From NCBI GenBank assembly GCA_019671005.1, contig CM033745.1, forward strand, positions 31,337,526-31,401,525: a stretch of 64,000 nucleotides of DNA. Reading direction: 5' to 3'. The stretch comes from Hibiscus mutabilis. Taxonomy: Eukaryota > Streptophyta > Magnoliopsida > Malvales > Malvaceae. The notes under the pieces are model-generated. The model did no database searches and was not told where the DNA came from. It saw only the letters and a program-made list of their open reading frames with translations. Each line of letters begins with the position of its first letter. The stretch's first letter is position 1. This document shows positions 1 to 11,177 of the stretch, piece after piece. The position numbers and the translations under genes are program-made.

Positions 1-1009
1 AATTGAGAATGGAGCGTTTGCCTGGGCAATTGGGCGACAACCTTCAAAGTTCGGTGAAGCATTCTTCAATTGTTTCTTGTTATCCCTAACTTGAAACACT
101 GTTAATTGTGCATGCCTTGATAATACATCCCTGCGTGAACCAAGGGTGGACAACAACCTATCTTGCACTCCTTTTAGCCATTGAAATTTGCAACTTATCC
201 CTAAGTCGAATTACTCTTCACCATCGATTGATTGAATAAAGACCATGCTCATTTGTTTCTTGAATCTAACTCTCTCGATATTAGATAAATGGATGAATTC
301 ACGAGATCTTCTCCCAATTCACTCGCAAAATTAAGAACCAAGAATGAACAAACTTTGAATTAAAATTAAAAATTTAAATACCTAAACAAATTCAATCGTT
401 CTCACAACCATAAAGCACAATAACCCAAGCCAAATAAAATTAGTTCATTGTCGGGTGCAAAACAAACACAAGATAAAAATTCCCTAGCATGAATCTAATC
501 GAACAAAGAAGAAGAAAGAAGATGTCGAGCAGCCCCTTGGCTTTTCTCTCTAATCGTACATGCCCTTGAAGTAGGCGGCCATGTCTTCTATTTATACGAG
601 ATGGATAGGTCAAAGTCTTTCTTGAGGAGGAAGTTAAGTTGGAATTAATTAGAATAAAAGAAATAAATTTCTTTTATTATTATATTTTTATTCCTCCAAA
701 AACTCCTCATAAAACTCTTGGAATTTAATCCCCTTTTGATCTTTGCATGGAACTCCAACACCTTTGCTTCATGCCATTTATCTCGAACATGTTGGATTTA
801 ACCAGTAATCAAATCAGCTACCACTTCATCTTATCCTCATTTGCCTCAGCAATTTCCCGACTGCTTGGGCAATTAGTTCTTGTGCACAAAAAGCACACCA
901 AGACTAATTATGCAGCTAATATGAATAATTATGCAGCTAATATGAGCCTAAGTCTAACAATAATATGAGTAAAAAGGGTAATAAAAATAGTATTTTTGAA
1001 CACTTAACA
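1..1009 (-). repeat. A1 3' LTR (partial)
   Basis: This matches 8147-9177 of the right LTR and ends in AACA at the PPT. About 346 bases of its distal part are outside the window. Compared with the right LTR it has about 37 extra bases near 109-146 and lacks about 80 bases present near 9011-9090. The reverse-strand TATA-like word TATAAATAG lies at 588-596. The left end carries several TTGCC..GGCAA near-palindromes (18-31, 841-854, 861-874). Confidence 0.92.
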
Positions 1010-1047
1010 CACCCCCAAACTCGAACTATTGCTTGTCCTCAAGCAAT
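1010..1047 (-). other. A1 outer PPT with adjacent hairpin
   Basis: On the minus strand, GTTTGGGGGTG (1010-1020) directly abuts the LTR and is the likely plus-strand primer for reverse transcription. Upstream of it, 1028-1047 is an inverted repeat with an 8-bp stem and an AGGA loop. The same arrangement occurs in elements A2 and A3. Confidence 0.85.
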
Positions 1048-1742
1048 GCAAACTAGTAATTACCTGCCAAGACATTAATTATCAAAGACATGCTTCAAAC
1101 TTGAATTCAAACCTTAGAATCATGGCACAAAGTATGACCACCTTTTAATTTTTCGGATAGCACAAAAATTACCTGGAATCAAACAATAATGCTCGTGACA
1201 ATGTGTGTGCGTAGTTGTGTAGAAGTTGATTTTCAAGATTCTATGTGAACAATAGGCTTTTATCAATTATATTATTGGGGTATTTATTCATCTTTTTACT
1301 AGAGCCAATTTCGGGCACCTCTAGTAAAGTAAGCAATTTCTTATTTTGATTTTTGTCGACTAGAGCCAATTTTAGGCACCTCTAGCGATATCTTTAATGT
1401 GCAACTACTAGTCGGTTTCGGGCACCTCTAGCAAGAAACTAACTTTTAATTTTCAATTGAAATTTACCCAAATTTTAAGCAACCTAAGTTCACCAAGTTT
1501 CTTTCAATCAACAAGCCACAACCGTGTTCATAGTATTTAGCATCATAGTGAAATTCTAAGTTCTTTTCATGTAATCCTAAAATTTAAAGGTTCTTTCAAT
1601 TAAGTGCAGTGGCAAAAATTCATCATTAGGTATTCAACAAGTCTTAAGTAATTAAATCCAATCAAAGGCATGGTAAGTAACATATGCAACCTTTATGTGA
1701 TTACTAAAGATGAATCTAAAGATGAAACTAACTAGAAACAAA
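1048..1742 (-). repeat. A1 3' noncoding region with three CTAGAG/CTCTAG hairpins
   Basis: No coding signal is visible between the two PPT modules. Three related units sit at 1299-1324, 1360-1385 and 1408-1431. Each carries inverted CTAG(AG) and (CT)CTAG ends around a GGCACC-containing centre; the first two have perfect 6-bp ends, the third a 4-bp end. They are spaced about 61 and 48 bases apart. The rest is AT-rich and I recognise nothing else in it. Confidence 0.6.
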
Positions 1743-1778
1743 CACCCCCAAACTCGAGAGAGGCATTGTCCTCAATGC
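1743..1778 (-). other. A1 inner PPT-like tract with hairpin
   Basis: A second copy of the PPT word (GTTTGGGGGTG on the minus strand, 1743-1753) lies about 730 bases inside the outer one. It again follows a hairpin with an AGGA loop, here with a 6-bp stem at 1763-1778. It could be an internal plus-strand primer or a relic of duplication. Confidence 0.75.
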
Positions 1779-1823
1779 ATGCAATTATAGAAAAGTAAAA
1801 AAATAAACTAAAATGAAAATGGG

Positions 1824-2117
1824 TTAGTTGGAAAGGTTGTCACCTTGAATGATGAGTTTCTTTCGGGCCGTTTGCTTGATTCTTTTTCTGGAGCGCGGTG
1901 GTTGGATGCGGGTGGTTGGTGGTGTGGCTGGATCCTTTTCAACTTCATTGTGTGCTTCACTTTCATCATCAGTCTCTTTAGCATGTGCGATAGTTGTCGA
2001 GGCATCTTCGGGTGCAGTGGATTGTTTTGATGTTTTTGGCCATGGATGATCTTGTGGTTGTGGTTGGAAACAAAAACAAAAATAAAAGAATCCTAAAATC
2101 GAAAATAATAAATACAA
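1824..2117 (-). pseudogene. A1 ORF3 C-terminal remnant
   Basis: A 97-codon open stretch follows the integrase end and stops just before the inner PPT. Its last third is rich in Arg and Lys (for example RSRKRIKQTARKK), like the basic tails that end ORF3 in A2 (stop at 28413) and A3 (stop at 61797). The middle is acidic and Thr/Pro-rich. The conserved central ORF3 domain seen in A2 and A3 is missing, so most of ORF3 has been deleted here. The Met at 2117 is probably not a native start. Assignment rests on position and on the basic tail, not on strong sequence identity. Confidence 0.5.
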
Positions 2118-2184
2118 AAAAATTGTCCGAATTAAAAATAAAATAAAACGGGAAATAATAAAAAATTACTAAAGGAGAGCATAT

Positions 2185-3366
2185 TTATGCATTCCCTAAT
2201 GTGACCACTTCTTTGTCGCGCTCAACATGGGTACCGGCATAGTGCTTTAATATTTGTCTGTTAACTTTGAATTCATGTCCGTCAATGGTGGACTTGATTA
2301 TCATAGCTCCATGGGAGAAGGGTTTGACGACTCCAAATGGCCCGGACCATCTCGATCTCAATTTTCCTGGAAAAAGTTTTAACCGAAAATTAAAGAGAAG
2401 TACTAATTGCCTGGGCAAAAATTATCGCGGCAATAACTTCTTGTCATGCCAACACTTCATTTTCTCCTTGTAGATTCTCGCATTATTGTAAGCTAAGGCA
2501 CGAAATTCTCCGATCTCGTTGAGGTCTAGTAGTCACTTTTGTCCAGCACTCTCCCAATCTATGTTGACAGTTTTGATCGCCCAATAAGCCTTGTGCTCTA
2601 TCTCTACCGGAAGGTGGCAAGTCTTGCCGTAAACAAGTCTGTAAGGCGACATGCCTAAAGGTGTCTTGAATGCTGTTCGATAGGCCCATAGTGCTTCATC
2701 AATTCTTGCAGACCAATCCTTTCGAGAAGGATTGACAACTTTTTCAAGAATTACCTTCAATTCACGATTGGAAATTTCAGCTTGCCTGTTTTTCTGTGGG
2801 TGATATGCCATGGCAATTTTGTGTGTCACTCCAAATCACTCCAACATTTTGGCATTTAGCCTATTGTCAAATTGTGTGCCTCCATCACTGATAATTTCCT
2901 TTGGTGTCCCAAATCGTGTGAATATGTTTTTCTGCAAGAATTTCTGCACGGTCTTTGAATCATTACTAGGGACTGCAGCTGCCTCTACCCATTTAGACAC
3001 ATAGTCCACGACAAGTAAGATATACAAATTGCCGAATGAGGATGGGAAAGCTCCCATGAAATCTATCCCCCATACGTCAAACAACTCAACCTCAAGGATA
3101 TTCTGTAGTGGCATCTCGTGTCGGCGTGAAATATTCCCCGTTCACTGACATCGATCACACGTCTTGTAGAATTCTTGAGCATCTTTGTTAAGAGTGGGCC
3201 AATACAAGCCTGATTGTAGGACTTTGGCCGCAGTGCGAGTTCTTCCAAAATGGCCTCCATAGGGTGAAGAATGACATTGTCGAAGCACATTGTCCTGCTC
3301 CTCCTCGGGAACACATCGTCTTATCACCTGATCTGTACATTGTTTAAAAAAAGGGGATAATCCCAA
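2185..3366 (-). pseudogene. A1 integrase (pol C-terminal part)
   Basis: This domain inserts the cDNA into the genome. The N-terminal zinc-binding part lies at 3142-3366 (QCHSSPYGGHFG and CDRCQ supply the His and Cys ligands). The core follows at 2836-3114, with WGIDFMG and ISDGGTQF containing the first two acidic residues of the D,D,E triad. The next part (2533-2829) has HPQKNRQAEISNRE, with the Glu but an Arg where the family usually has Gly. The C-terminal stretch at 2185-2418 contains FPGKLRSRWSGPF. The parts lie in different frames, so several frameshifts or stops separate them. Neighbours: RNase H upstream, ORF3 stub downstream. Confidence 0.9.
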
Positions 3367-3941
3367 TAATAATGCTTAGCATCATGTCAGAATCGCTTCT
3401 TTCCTTGGCGAGTAAGGTTATAAGGCAAAATACCACTAACCAAGAAACTAACCAAATCGGCGTACCATGTTATTTCCGAGGTAACTAACATTTGCTCATC
3501 TGGGAATGTATCACATATCTCCATATCTGTGTCCTCCTTGTTGCCGATTTCTAGGCATGACAGATGATCGGCAACTTGATTCTCTATTCCTTTCCTATCT
3601 TTAATTTCAATATCTAACTCTTGTAAAAGTAAAATCTAACGAATCAAACGAGGTTTGGCATCTTTCTTAGCGAAGAGTTACTTAATTGCTGAGTGGTCAA
3701 TATGAACAATTACCTTGGTCCCGATCAAGTAGGAGCGAAATTTGTCAAAAGCAAAAACCACGGCTAGTAATTCTTTTTTCGTAGTGGTGTAGTTCACTTG
3801 AGCACCATTAAGGGTTTTACTACCGTAGTATATCACATGGAAAAATTTCACCTGTTCGTTGGCCGAGAACTGATCATACTGCAAAGTCACTTGCATCGCA
3901 CATAAGCTCAAATGGTAAGGTCCAATCTGGTGGAACAACAA
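3367..3941 (-). pseudogene. A1 RNase H and connection region
   Basis: RNase H removes template RNA during reverse transcription. The RT frame ends with FELMCDASDFAV (near 3880-3910), which holds the first catalytic Asp. The frame is then broken, and the domain continues in another frame at 3678-3860 with YTTTKKELLAVVFAFDKFRSYL, carrying the Glu, and HIDHSAIK, carrying a further Asp. Downstream, a frame with a VADHLSCLE-like end near 3540-3580 matches the usual RNase H tail. Clear family match, clearly broken. Confidence 0.82.
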
Positions 3942-4980
3942 TAGGTGCTGATGTGAGTTTCTTCTTCAAGGTTTTAAAGGCCTGAGTGCATGAGTCATCG
4001 AAGTCGAATACCTTGTCCTGTTCAAGCAAGTTACACAAGGGTTTAGTAATTTTAGAGAAATTATGAATAAACCTTATATAAAAACCTGTATGCCCAAGGA
4101 AACTTCGGATCCCCTTGACTGAATTTGGTGGTGGCAATTTTTTGATCACTTCCACCTTGGCTCTGTCGACTTCAATTCCTTTAGAGGAAATCTTGTGACC
4201 GAGCACTATTCTTTCATCTACCATAAAGTGGCACTTTTCCCAATTGAGCACTAGATCGGGTTCTTCACATCTTGTTAGCACTTTCTCCAAATTGCCAAGG
4301 CAATTGTCGAAGTTGTCTCCGAATATCGAAAAATCGTCCATGAAGATTTCCAGGAAATCTTCCACCATGTCGAAGAAAATTGCCATCATACATCTTTGGA
4401 AGGTTGCCAGAGCATTGCATAATCCAAACAGCATCCTTTGAAAAGCGTAAGTACCATATGAGCATGTGAAGGTGGTTTTTGCCTGATCATCCGGTGCTAT
4501 GGCGATTTGGTTATAACCTGAGTAACCATCAAGAAAACAATAAAAGATTTACCTACAAGTCGGTCAAGCATTTGGTCAATAAATGATAAAGGAAAGTGAT
4601 CTTTCCTAGTAGCTTTATTTAGCTTGCGATAATCCATAGAAACCCTCCAACCGGTCACAGTCCTAGTTGGGATTAGTTAATTGCTTTCATTTCTTACCAT
4701 GGTTATACCTCCCTTTTTCGGTACTCATTGTACTAAGCTTACCTATGTACTATCGGAGATAGGATATATGATACCCGTGTCAAGCCATTTGATGATTTCC
4801 TTCCTTATGACTTCCTTCATACCAGGGTTAAGCCTCATTTGTTGGTTTATGATCATCCTCCAATAGGATTTTGTGCATACACATTGCCGGGCTAATCCCC
4901 TTCAAGTCGGTAATTGTCCATCCTATTGCCTTTTTGTGCAATGCCAACATGTCAATCAACCTCTTTTCCTGTTCAGGCTA
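3874..4980 (-). pseudogene. A1 reverse transcriptase
   Basis: The best preserved block (3874-4434) starts at MLFGLCNALATFQRCM and contains the catalytic FMDDF at 4330-4344. It then shows LGHKIS and KGIRSFLGHTGFYIRFI, the usual RT to RNase H transition. The N-terminal half (about 4435-4980) is recognisable but carries stops. It is also the best template for comparison with A2, whose equivalent block at 41171-42223 is open for 350 codons. The catalytic Asp pair is intact but the gene is not. Confidence 0.9.
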
Positions 4981-5400
4981 CAACTTAGAAGAAATTATCA
5001 CAAGCAAAGTGTTATCGTCTCCCAAATAAGCATATTTCAATTGCCCTAGCAAAGGTTTCAATTCAAGAATAGGAGGTTGCTCAATAGAAGGTTTTTTGGT
5101 CTTACCTTCCTTACTTGAGTAATCCAATGGTTCAAAATACTTACCTAGATAATTTGCTATCCAATTGGCTTCATCCTGCTCTTCATCGTCTGACTCTTCA
5201 AGTTCCCTAGGTTCGGCAATACAATTACCGAGGCAATTGTTAAGGCAATCTTCCTCCATGTCAAAATTGAATTCAGTTGTGGCTCGGATGACTTGGCACT
5301 CTTCTGGATCGTCGGCATGCTTAAGGGTTTTGAAAACATTAAGCTTCACTTGCTGGTCATTTACCCTCATGGTGAGTTCTCCTTTCTTGACATCGATCAA
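4978..5400 (-). pseudogene. A1 protease-RT linker
   Basis: A 140-codon open stretch lies between protease and RT. It has an acidic segment (ELEESDDEEQDEANW) and ends in LKPLLGQLKYAYLGDDNTLLVIIS. That end corresponds to the LPSHLKYAYFGSNETVHVIVSS segment before the A2 RT, so both mark the start of the RT region in this lineage. It also contains the repetitive CLNNCLGNC, which arises from TTGCC/GGCAA-type words in the DNA (5224-5250). No catalytic role is apparent. Confidence 0.7.
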
Positions 5401-5531
5401 GGTCCTTCCCGTTGCTAAAAACGGTCTCCCAAAAATAATAGGTGTAAACTCATCTGCTTCACAATACAGAACAATAAATCGGTGGGAAAAATAAATTTAT
5501 CAACTCTTACCAGTATATCCTCGATTTTTCC

Positions 5532-6035
5532 CTATGGATGCATGTAGAATCTGTCAGCAAGTTGTAGCATAACTGTTGTTGGTCTTGCTTTCCCGATTCC
5601 CAATTTCTGGAAAACTAATTTGGGCCTTAAATTTATGCTTGCTCCAAGATCGCACAATGCTTTCCCGATATAGTGGTTTTTTATTGAACATGGTATTGTG
5701 AAACTGTCGGGATCTTTAATCTTGGGTGGCATGCAATTATGTAGCATGGCCATGCATCCTTCTTTCACAACAACTATTTCAAATTCCCCTAGTCTAGTCC
5801 TCTTAGAGACGATGTCTTTAAGGAACTTAGCATAGTTCGAGATTTGTTCTATTGCTTCAACCAATGGCAAGTTGATGTGAACTTGCTTCAAGATGTCAAA
5901 GAACTTCTTGAACTGGTATTCTTCCTTTTGCCGTTTCAACCTATGTGGGAATGGTGGTGGCAGCCGGATGTCTTCAATCTTTTCATTGGTTTGGAACTTG
6001 ATGGAAGGAGTTGCCGAGGCATCAGGACTTGCCAA
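5532..6035 (-). pseudogene. A1 gag-pol junction and aspartic protease
   Basis: The segment begins in the gag-pol spacer (LPPPFPHRLKRQKEEYQFKKFF, then a helical stretch) and leads to ALCDLGASINLRP near 5630-5660. That motif is the active-site region of Athila proteases (Asp-Leu-Gly). LADRFYMHP follows. It would cleave the polyprotein. The active-site Asp and Gly are present. The C-terminal half of the protease continues out of frame toward 5400. Confidence 0.85.
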
Positions 6036-6136
6036 AGCATGTGCAGTTGCGAGGCATGTAGAATTGTCGTGGCATTCTCTAATTCATCAGTTTTGGTAGA
6101 GGTTTTGTTGTTGGACTCGTCTTTTTCGACAAGGGG

Positions 6137-7667
6137 CTACTCCTTTGGTTGAGCATTATCTGTTGAGTGAGCTTGGGTTTCCTTAAGTTGTTGGCCACTC
6201 CGAGTGGTGATTGCTTTGCACTGCTCGTGGTTTGCTCCTTTTACGACTTCAGTATCGCTGGGTAAACCGCCCATTGGTCTTGTGTTCAAGTTTTGAGCAA
6301 ATTTCCCGACTTGTGTCTCCAATGGCTTTAGGGCCGCCTCTTGGTTTTGCAATCTCATCTCAGTCTTGTTTATAAAAACATCAGTCCTTTTCATGAAATT
6401 ACTATTCCCAGCCATATAAGATTCAGTTTTTAACATGAAAGCATTGAGAGAATTTTCCAAAGAACTAGATGGTGTCGATTGTTGCTGCAACATTTGTTGC
6501 CGTGGCAAGTTCTGCTGGAATCCTGTTGCTTGTGCATTTTGACTGCTCTGGTTTAGGGCATTGTTGGGATTACTCCATAAGAAATTGGGGTGCTTCCTCC
6601 AGGCTGGATTATAAGTGTTGGACATCATATTGTTGTTCTGGTTGTAGTTTCCAACGTAAAAGCTAGATTATGGGTTCTGCAGACACTCAGAAGAATCATG
6701 GTTACCATTACATAAATTACAAATTGAATCTACTACCTTGATCGCTTGTGTGTTGCTAGGTTGCTACATGTTCTTAACCATAACGGTTAAAGCGGCCAAT
6801 TGTGCAGAAATAGATCCCAATGAATCAAGCACATTTATCGTGGCATTGTGTCTGACTATTCCCCTTTGGGTGGTTGGGAACTGATAATTGTTCTTGGCAA
6901 GACGATTTAGAATCTCTATCACTTCCTCAGGTGACTTGTCAAGGAGTACGCCATTTGCTTAGGCATCCAGCATCATCCTTGTCATCGTGTTCACTGAGTT
7001 GTAAAACATCATCACTTAAGTCCATAGTGAGAATCCGTGCATGGGAAATTTGTGTAAAAGCTCTCAGGATCACTCCCAAGCCTCATACATGGATTCATCA
7101 CGTATTAGTCATATTTGTATAACTAAATCTAGCAATAAAATCACGACACAAATTCGTCGAAGATCCTATAGATCCAGATGGAATACCATTCAGCCATATT
7201 TTTGCCCTATCCCCTAGTGAATAGGGAAATAATTTCAGCGTTAGGATATCTTCATGGACTCCTTGTAGCTTGAATGAATTGCAAATCTCTAGGAATGATT
7301 TGAGATGTTGTCTGGAATCTTCAGTTGCCGAGACGCCAAATTGACCAATTGTGTTGATCATGTTGAACATCATAGGTTTTAATTCAAAGTGGACGACTTC
7401 TATCTCAGGTGCGACAACTCCTGGATTGAGACCGTTGATATCTTCCTCTAAGTAGTCTCGAATGGGTCTGTTACGAATAGGTTGTACGACTTGATCTCAT
7501 CCTCCTCTTACTACGATGTTCTGGTTACCATTGGCATTCAGATTGCCGACTGGGATATCAGGTTGTTCTGCCATTGCTGCTCGTTGTTCTCGTCTTCTTC
7601 TATGAAGAACTCGTTCTATCTCGGGTTTAAGTGGGTAGTCTTGTGCTGTTGGTCTCGCCCTGGTCAT
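6137..7667 (-). pseudogene. A1 gag
   Basis: Gag forms the particle that packages the element RNA. The likely start is the ATG at 7667 (MTRARPT), about 110 bases after the PBS. Its first 57 codons are open, then a TGA near 7494 interrupts them. The core gag domain is at 7098-7373 (TIGQFGVSATEDSRQH and LFPYSLGDRAKIWLNG). A zinc knuckle is readable near 6680-6720 (CNLCNGNHDSSEC). The C-terminal part at 6137-6628 has the Athila motif ITTRSG. Several stops lie between these blocks. The frame shifts before the protease. Confidence 0.88.
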
Positions 7668-7775
7668 ACACATATGCAAAACCGAAGTTGTAAGTCCCTC
7701 GAAACCAATTAGAAATAAAACTAAAATAAAAGAAATAAATGTGCAAGAAGTTAAAAAGAAAGTCGCTATTGCCAA

Positions 7776-7793
7776 TCCCCGGCAACGGCGCCA
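7776..7793 (-). other. A1 primer-binding site
   Basis: The minus strand reads TGGCGCCGTTGCCGGGGA, the canonical Athila-group PBS. It lies six bases inside the LTR end at 7800. Literature on this group reports tRNA-Asp as primer; that point is from memory. Confidence 0.9.
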
Positions 7794-7799
7794 AAAACT

Positions 7800-9177
7800 T
7801 GTTGCGCATATTAAGTGCTTCACAATTGGTGCAAGTGTACACGTCGCAAGTTCTAGAATAGTATAGATATCATCTCAATAGGGATTGGTGCTACTTCGGG
7901 AGTCTAACTTCTCACACTGAAAGTAAAAACACAAGTTGGTGATTGTAGGAGTTCTAATTAACAAGTAAAATAAAAGAGCAATTAAATAAAAGAAAGATGT
8001 AATCGAATAAGAGAGAGTAGGTCGGGTTATCGTGAGTTGTGGCGTGATAATTGAATGGATCGTCGTGGTAATTGAGTGCTAGATTAGCTCAATCTTTCAT
8101 CAATTGAATCTAGTCGGATTGTCTGGGCAATTCCGCGATTGCTTGGGCAATTGAGAATGGAGCGGTTGCCTGTGCAATTGGGTGACAACCTTCAAAGTTC
8201 GGCGAAGCGTTCTTCAATGGTTTCTCATTATCCCTAACTCGAAACACTATTAATTGTGCGACAACAACCTATCTTGCGCTCCTTTTAGCCATTGAAATTT
8301 GCAACTTATCCCTAAGTCGTATTAGACTTCACCATCGATTGGTTAAATAAAGGCCATGCTCATTCGTTTCTTGAATCTAACTCTCCCGATATTAGATAAA
8401 TGGATGAATTCATGAGATCCTCTCCCAATTCACTCGCAAAATTAAGAACCAAAAATGAACAAACATTGAATTAAAAATGCAAACTAAAATACCTAAACAA
8501 ATCCAATCATTCTCACAACCACAAAAACACAACAACCCAAGCCAAATAAAATTATTTCATGGCCGGGTGCAAAATAAACACAAGATAAAAATTCCCTAGC
8601 ATGAATCTAATCGAACAAAGAAGAAGAAAGAAGATGTCGAGCAACACCTTGGATTTTTCTCTCTAATCGCACATGCCCTTGAAGTAGGCGGCTAGGTCTT
8701 CTATTTATAGGAAATGGATAGGTCAAAATCTTTCTTGAGGAGGAAGTTAAGTTAGAATTAAAAAGAATAAAAGAAATAAATTTCTTTTATTATTATATTT
8801 TTATTCCTCCAAAAACTCATAAAACTCTTGAAATTTAATCTCCTTTTGATCTCTGCATGGAACTCCAACTCCTTTGCTTCATGCCATTTATCTCGAACAT
8901 GTCGGATTTATCTAGTCATGAAATCGGCTGCCACATCATCTTATCCTCAATTGCCTCGGCAATTTCCTGACTTCTTGGGCAATTAGTTCCTGTGCACAAA
9001 AGAACACCAAGATAGTATCTTTTTCCACAAAACCACCAAACTATGTAATCAAGCTTAACGGTGAAAAGAAACATGAATTAATGTATGAATGACTAATTAT
9101 GCAGCTAATATGAGCCTAAGTCTAACAATAATATGAGTAAAAAGGGTAATAAAAATAGTACTTTTGAACACTTAACA
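7800..9177 (-). repeat. A1 5' LTR
   Basis: This complete LTR of 1378 bp is bounded by TGTT and AACA. On the minus strand the TATA-like TATAAATAG at 8701-8709 is placed as in the left LTR, so this is the likely promoter. It carries at least four TTGCC/TTGCT..GGCAATT near-palindromes (8118-8132, 8138-8152, 8166-8179, 8950-8964). Confidence 0.93.
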
Positions 9178-11177
9178 ACATCCCTTACCAAAATCATTTC
9201 TTGCCTGGTGCAAGACTTCTAAAAGCGAACAACGTCCCCACTCTTCTCAAGCACTTACCTTAAACTCGGTGTGATAACCCATATCGAGAACTAAAATAGG
9301 TCCCATTAACTCGATTCATGCAAGAATCTTACACTCTAAATATTACAATGCGTCTTGAAAACATGTCATCTATACACTCACTGGGATCTTTCATCGCATG
9401 AAATCCCACCAAGGGATAAGGTCCCATCACAAACCTCAAACCTCGTGTCAAAAGGCAACATGTACACACCACAATATCGTACAACCTAACTCACAAAAAA
9501 TCCAAGCAGACTTTCTATTTGGATCTCACATTTGCCGAAAATAACGAACAATACTTATCAAGGAAAATGCCATTACTCAAATAAATCCCATAGAACCTGT
9601 ACACTCACAATCCTTTACAAGATCCACAGTCCTTTATTTAATCCACTGAGGATCATCAAAGCATCACAAAAACTTTGACTAGGTCAATGTTAGACTCCCA
9701 ACTGATGACAAGTCAACCACTTATCATTATCTGAAATACACAGCTCCACACTGTCTCCCAAAACACACGACTAAAGCTTGGCACAAAATGTTGCCCTCAA
9801 AATTCACCATATTCTGACTATAGTGCCTTATCGGAAGAATCCCTTCCCTTGAAATGTCTTTTTAAAACACCCACAACAAGATCTCAAAGTCCACCAGAAA
9901 TCATCAGACCTAAATTTAATCATAACACTGTGTCCTCTTAATCAGAATCAGATGCTACTTCCTACGGCTTCCAAAGCAAAACAATCTTTAACTCTAAGCT
10001 TAACTAACAACACACAGGTATCAGTACTGACACCAGATGAAACAAGTAGCGGTACCGCACAGAGCTAATATTGGTGCTTCCTTAAACATCTATCGCTATT
10101 AATCCTCAATCGCCCTACATGGGCAGCATGATACTCTAATCCCAAACTAACTCCGTACAATCCATCGCTTAACAAGTTCACCTTATTTAGATGGTGATTG
10201 ATCGCACACGATCAATAGCTCTTAATTACATTGACTCACGTTGTTCTCCGAATCTCAAATTCCTTAAAGACCAAGTGCCCAAAATTTCTCACTATTGGGG
10301 CAGGCACACCCTTCCCTTTTCTTGCACACAAATATTGACAAAACAACAAATCATCCTCGAAGATCTTGAAATCTTAATTGACTTTAATCGAGTCAACACC
10401 ACTATCACAACCAAAATGATCTCACACAGCTCGGATATCCACCAATGTTCCTCGGCTCCTTCCAAGGGAACTGTGATACAAATCAAAAGAATTTAAGAAG
10501 TCTCAAACCCTTGCTTCCTTAACTGATTAAACGATTACTAACCTTTCCCATACACAAGGTCATTAAGGTAATTATCTTGCCCACACTCCTCTTTCAATAT
10601 TTTTTATATATTCACACTTGTTACACAAAGCATCAAACTTATTTTCGAGAGACAATATGGTGGCCCCCACCCTATCATCGTTGAAACACCTCAAACATAA
10701 CCGCAGGCATCAACCATTACCTTGACAAACTTTAAAGAGAGTGATCCTCATTCCAAAATTCATTTCAAAACCACAAGCCTTTAATACTTTAACTGCAACC
10801 ATCTTATTCTCGTACCAATCTGGGAAAATACACGGCTACTTTGCAATCGATTAAACGAGTCATTTACCTAGGAGACACGTAACAGTCCCTCACTGTTACT
10901 TAACAAGCTATCAATAGTTTAAATATTACCTCAACGAACCAACTTCGTGCTAGCGAAAAAGCTGGATTCTTCCTTGGGCGAAACACTTAAACAAAAGAAA
11001 CATCTTTCGGGTTGTGCCTTCACAGCAGAACCTATGACTTTCTCAACTAGGTCGGTGTCTTCTAAAAAGGGTGATGCACACCGACGACCCACTTGACCTT
11101 ACCTCAACATCCACTCTCATCCTTGATAGGGAGGAAGTCCTGACGACTCCTCCAAGAAGCTTAAATAAATACTCTTA
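9178..11177 (-). other. Unrecognised decayed repeat interior
   Basis: This 2-kb stretch lies between A1 and the copia LTR. It should belong to the same decayed gypsy interior as 12608-13350, because the copia LTR split that region. I could not recognise any domain in it on either strand. The open frames here are short and unlike any family I know. Its right-hand neighbour holds RT traces on the minus strand, so decayed RNase H and integrase would be expected here. Confidence 0.4.

Larger units (their letters stand above)
1..9177 (-). mobile_element. Athila-type Ty3/gypsy retrotransposon A1 (left end cut by window)
   Basis: The element reads right to left: 5' LTR, PBS, gag, protease, RT, RNase H, integrase, ORF3 stub, two PPT modules and 3' LTR. 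Direct repeats at about 1-1009 and 8147-9177 are clearly homologous over their length apart from a few indels. The Athila lineage is assigned from the PBS type, the PPT type, the protease CDLGASINL motif and the pol domain order. All reading frames contain stops and frameshifts, so it is a dead copy. Its left target-site duplication lies outside the window; the five bases right of the element are ACATC (9178-9182). Confidence 0.93.
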
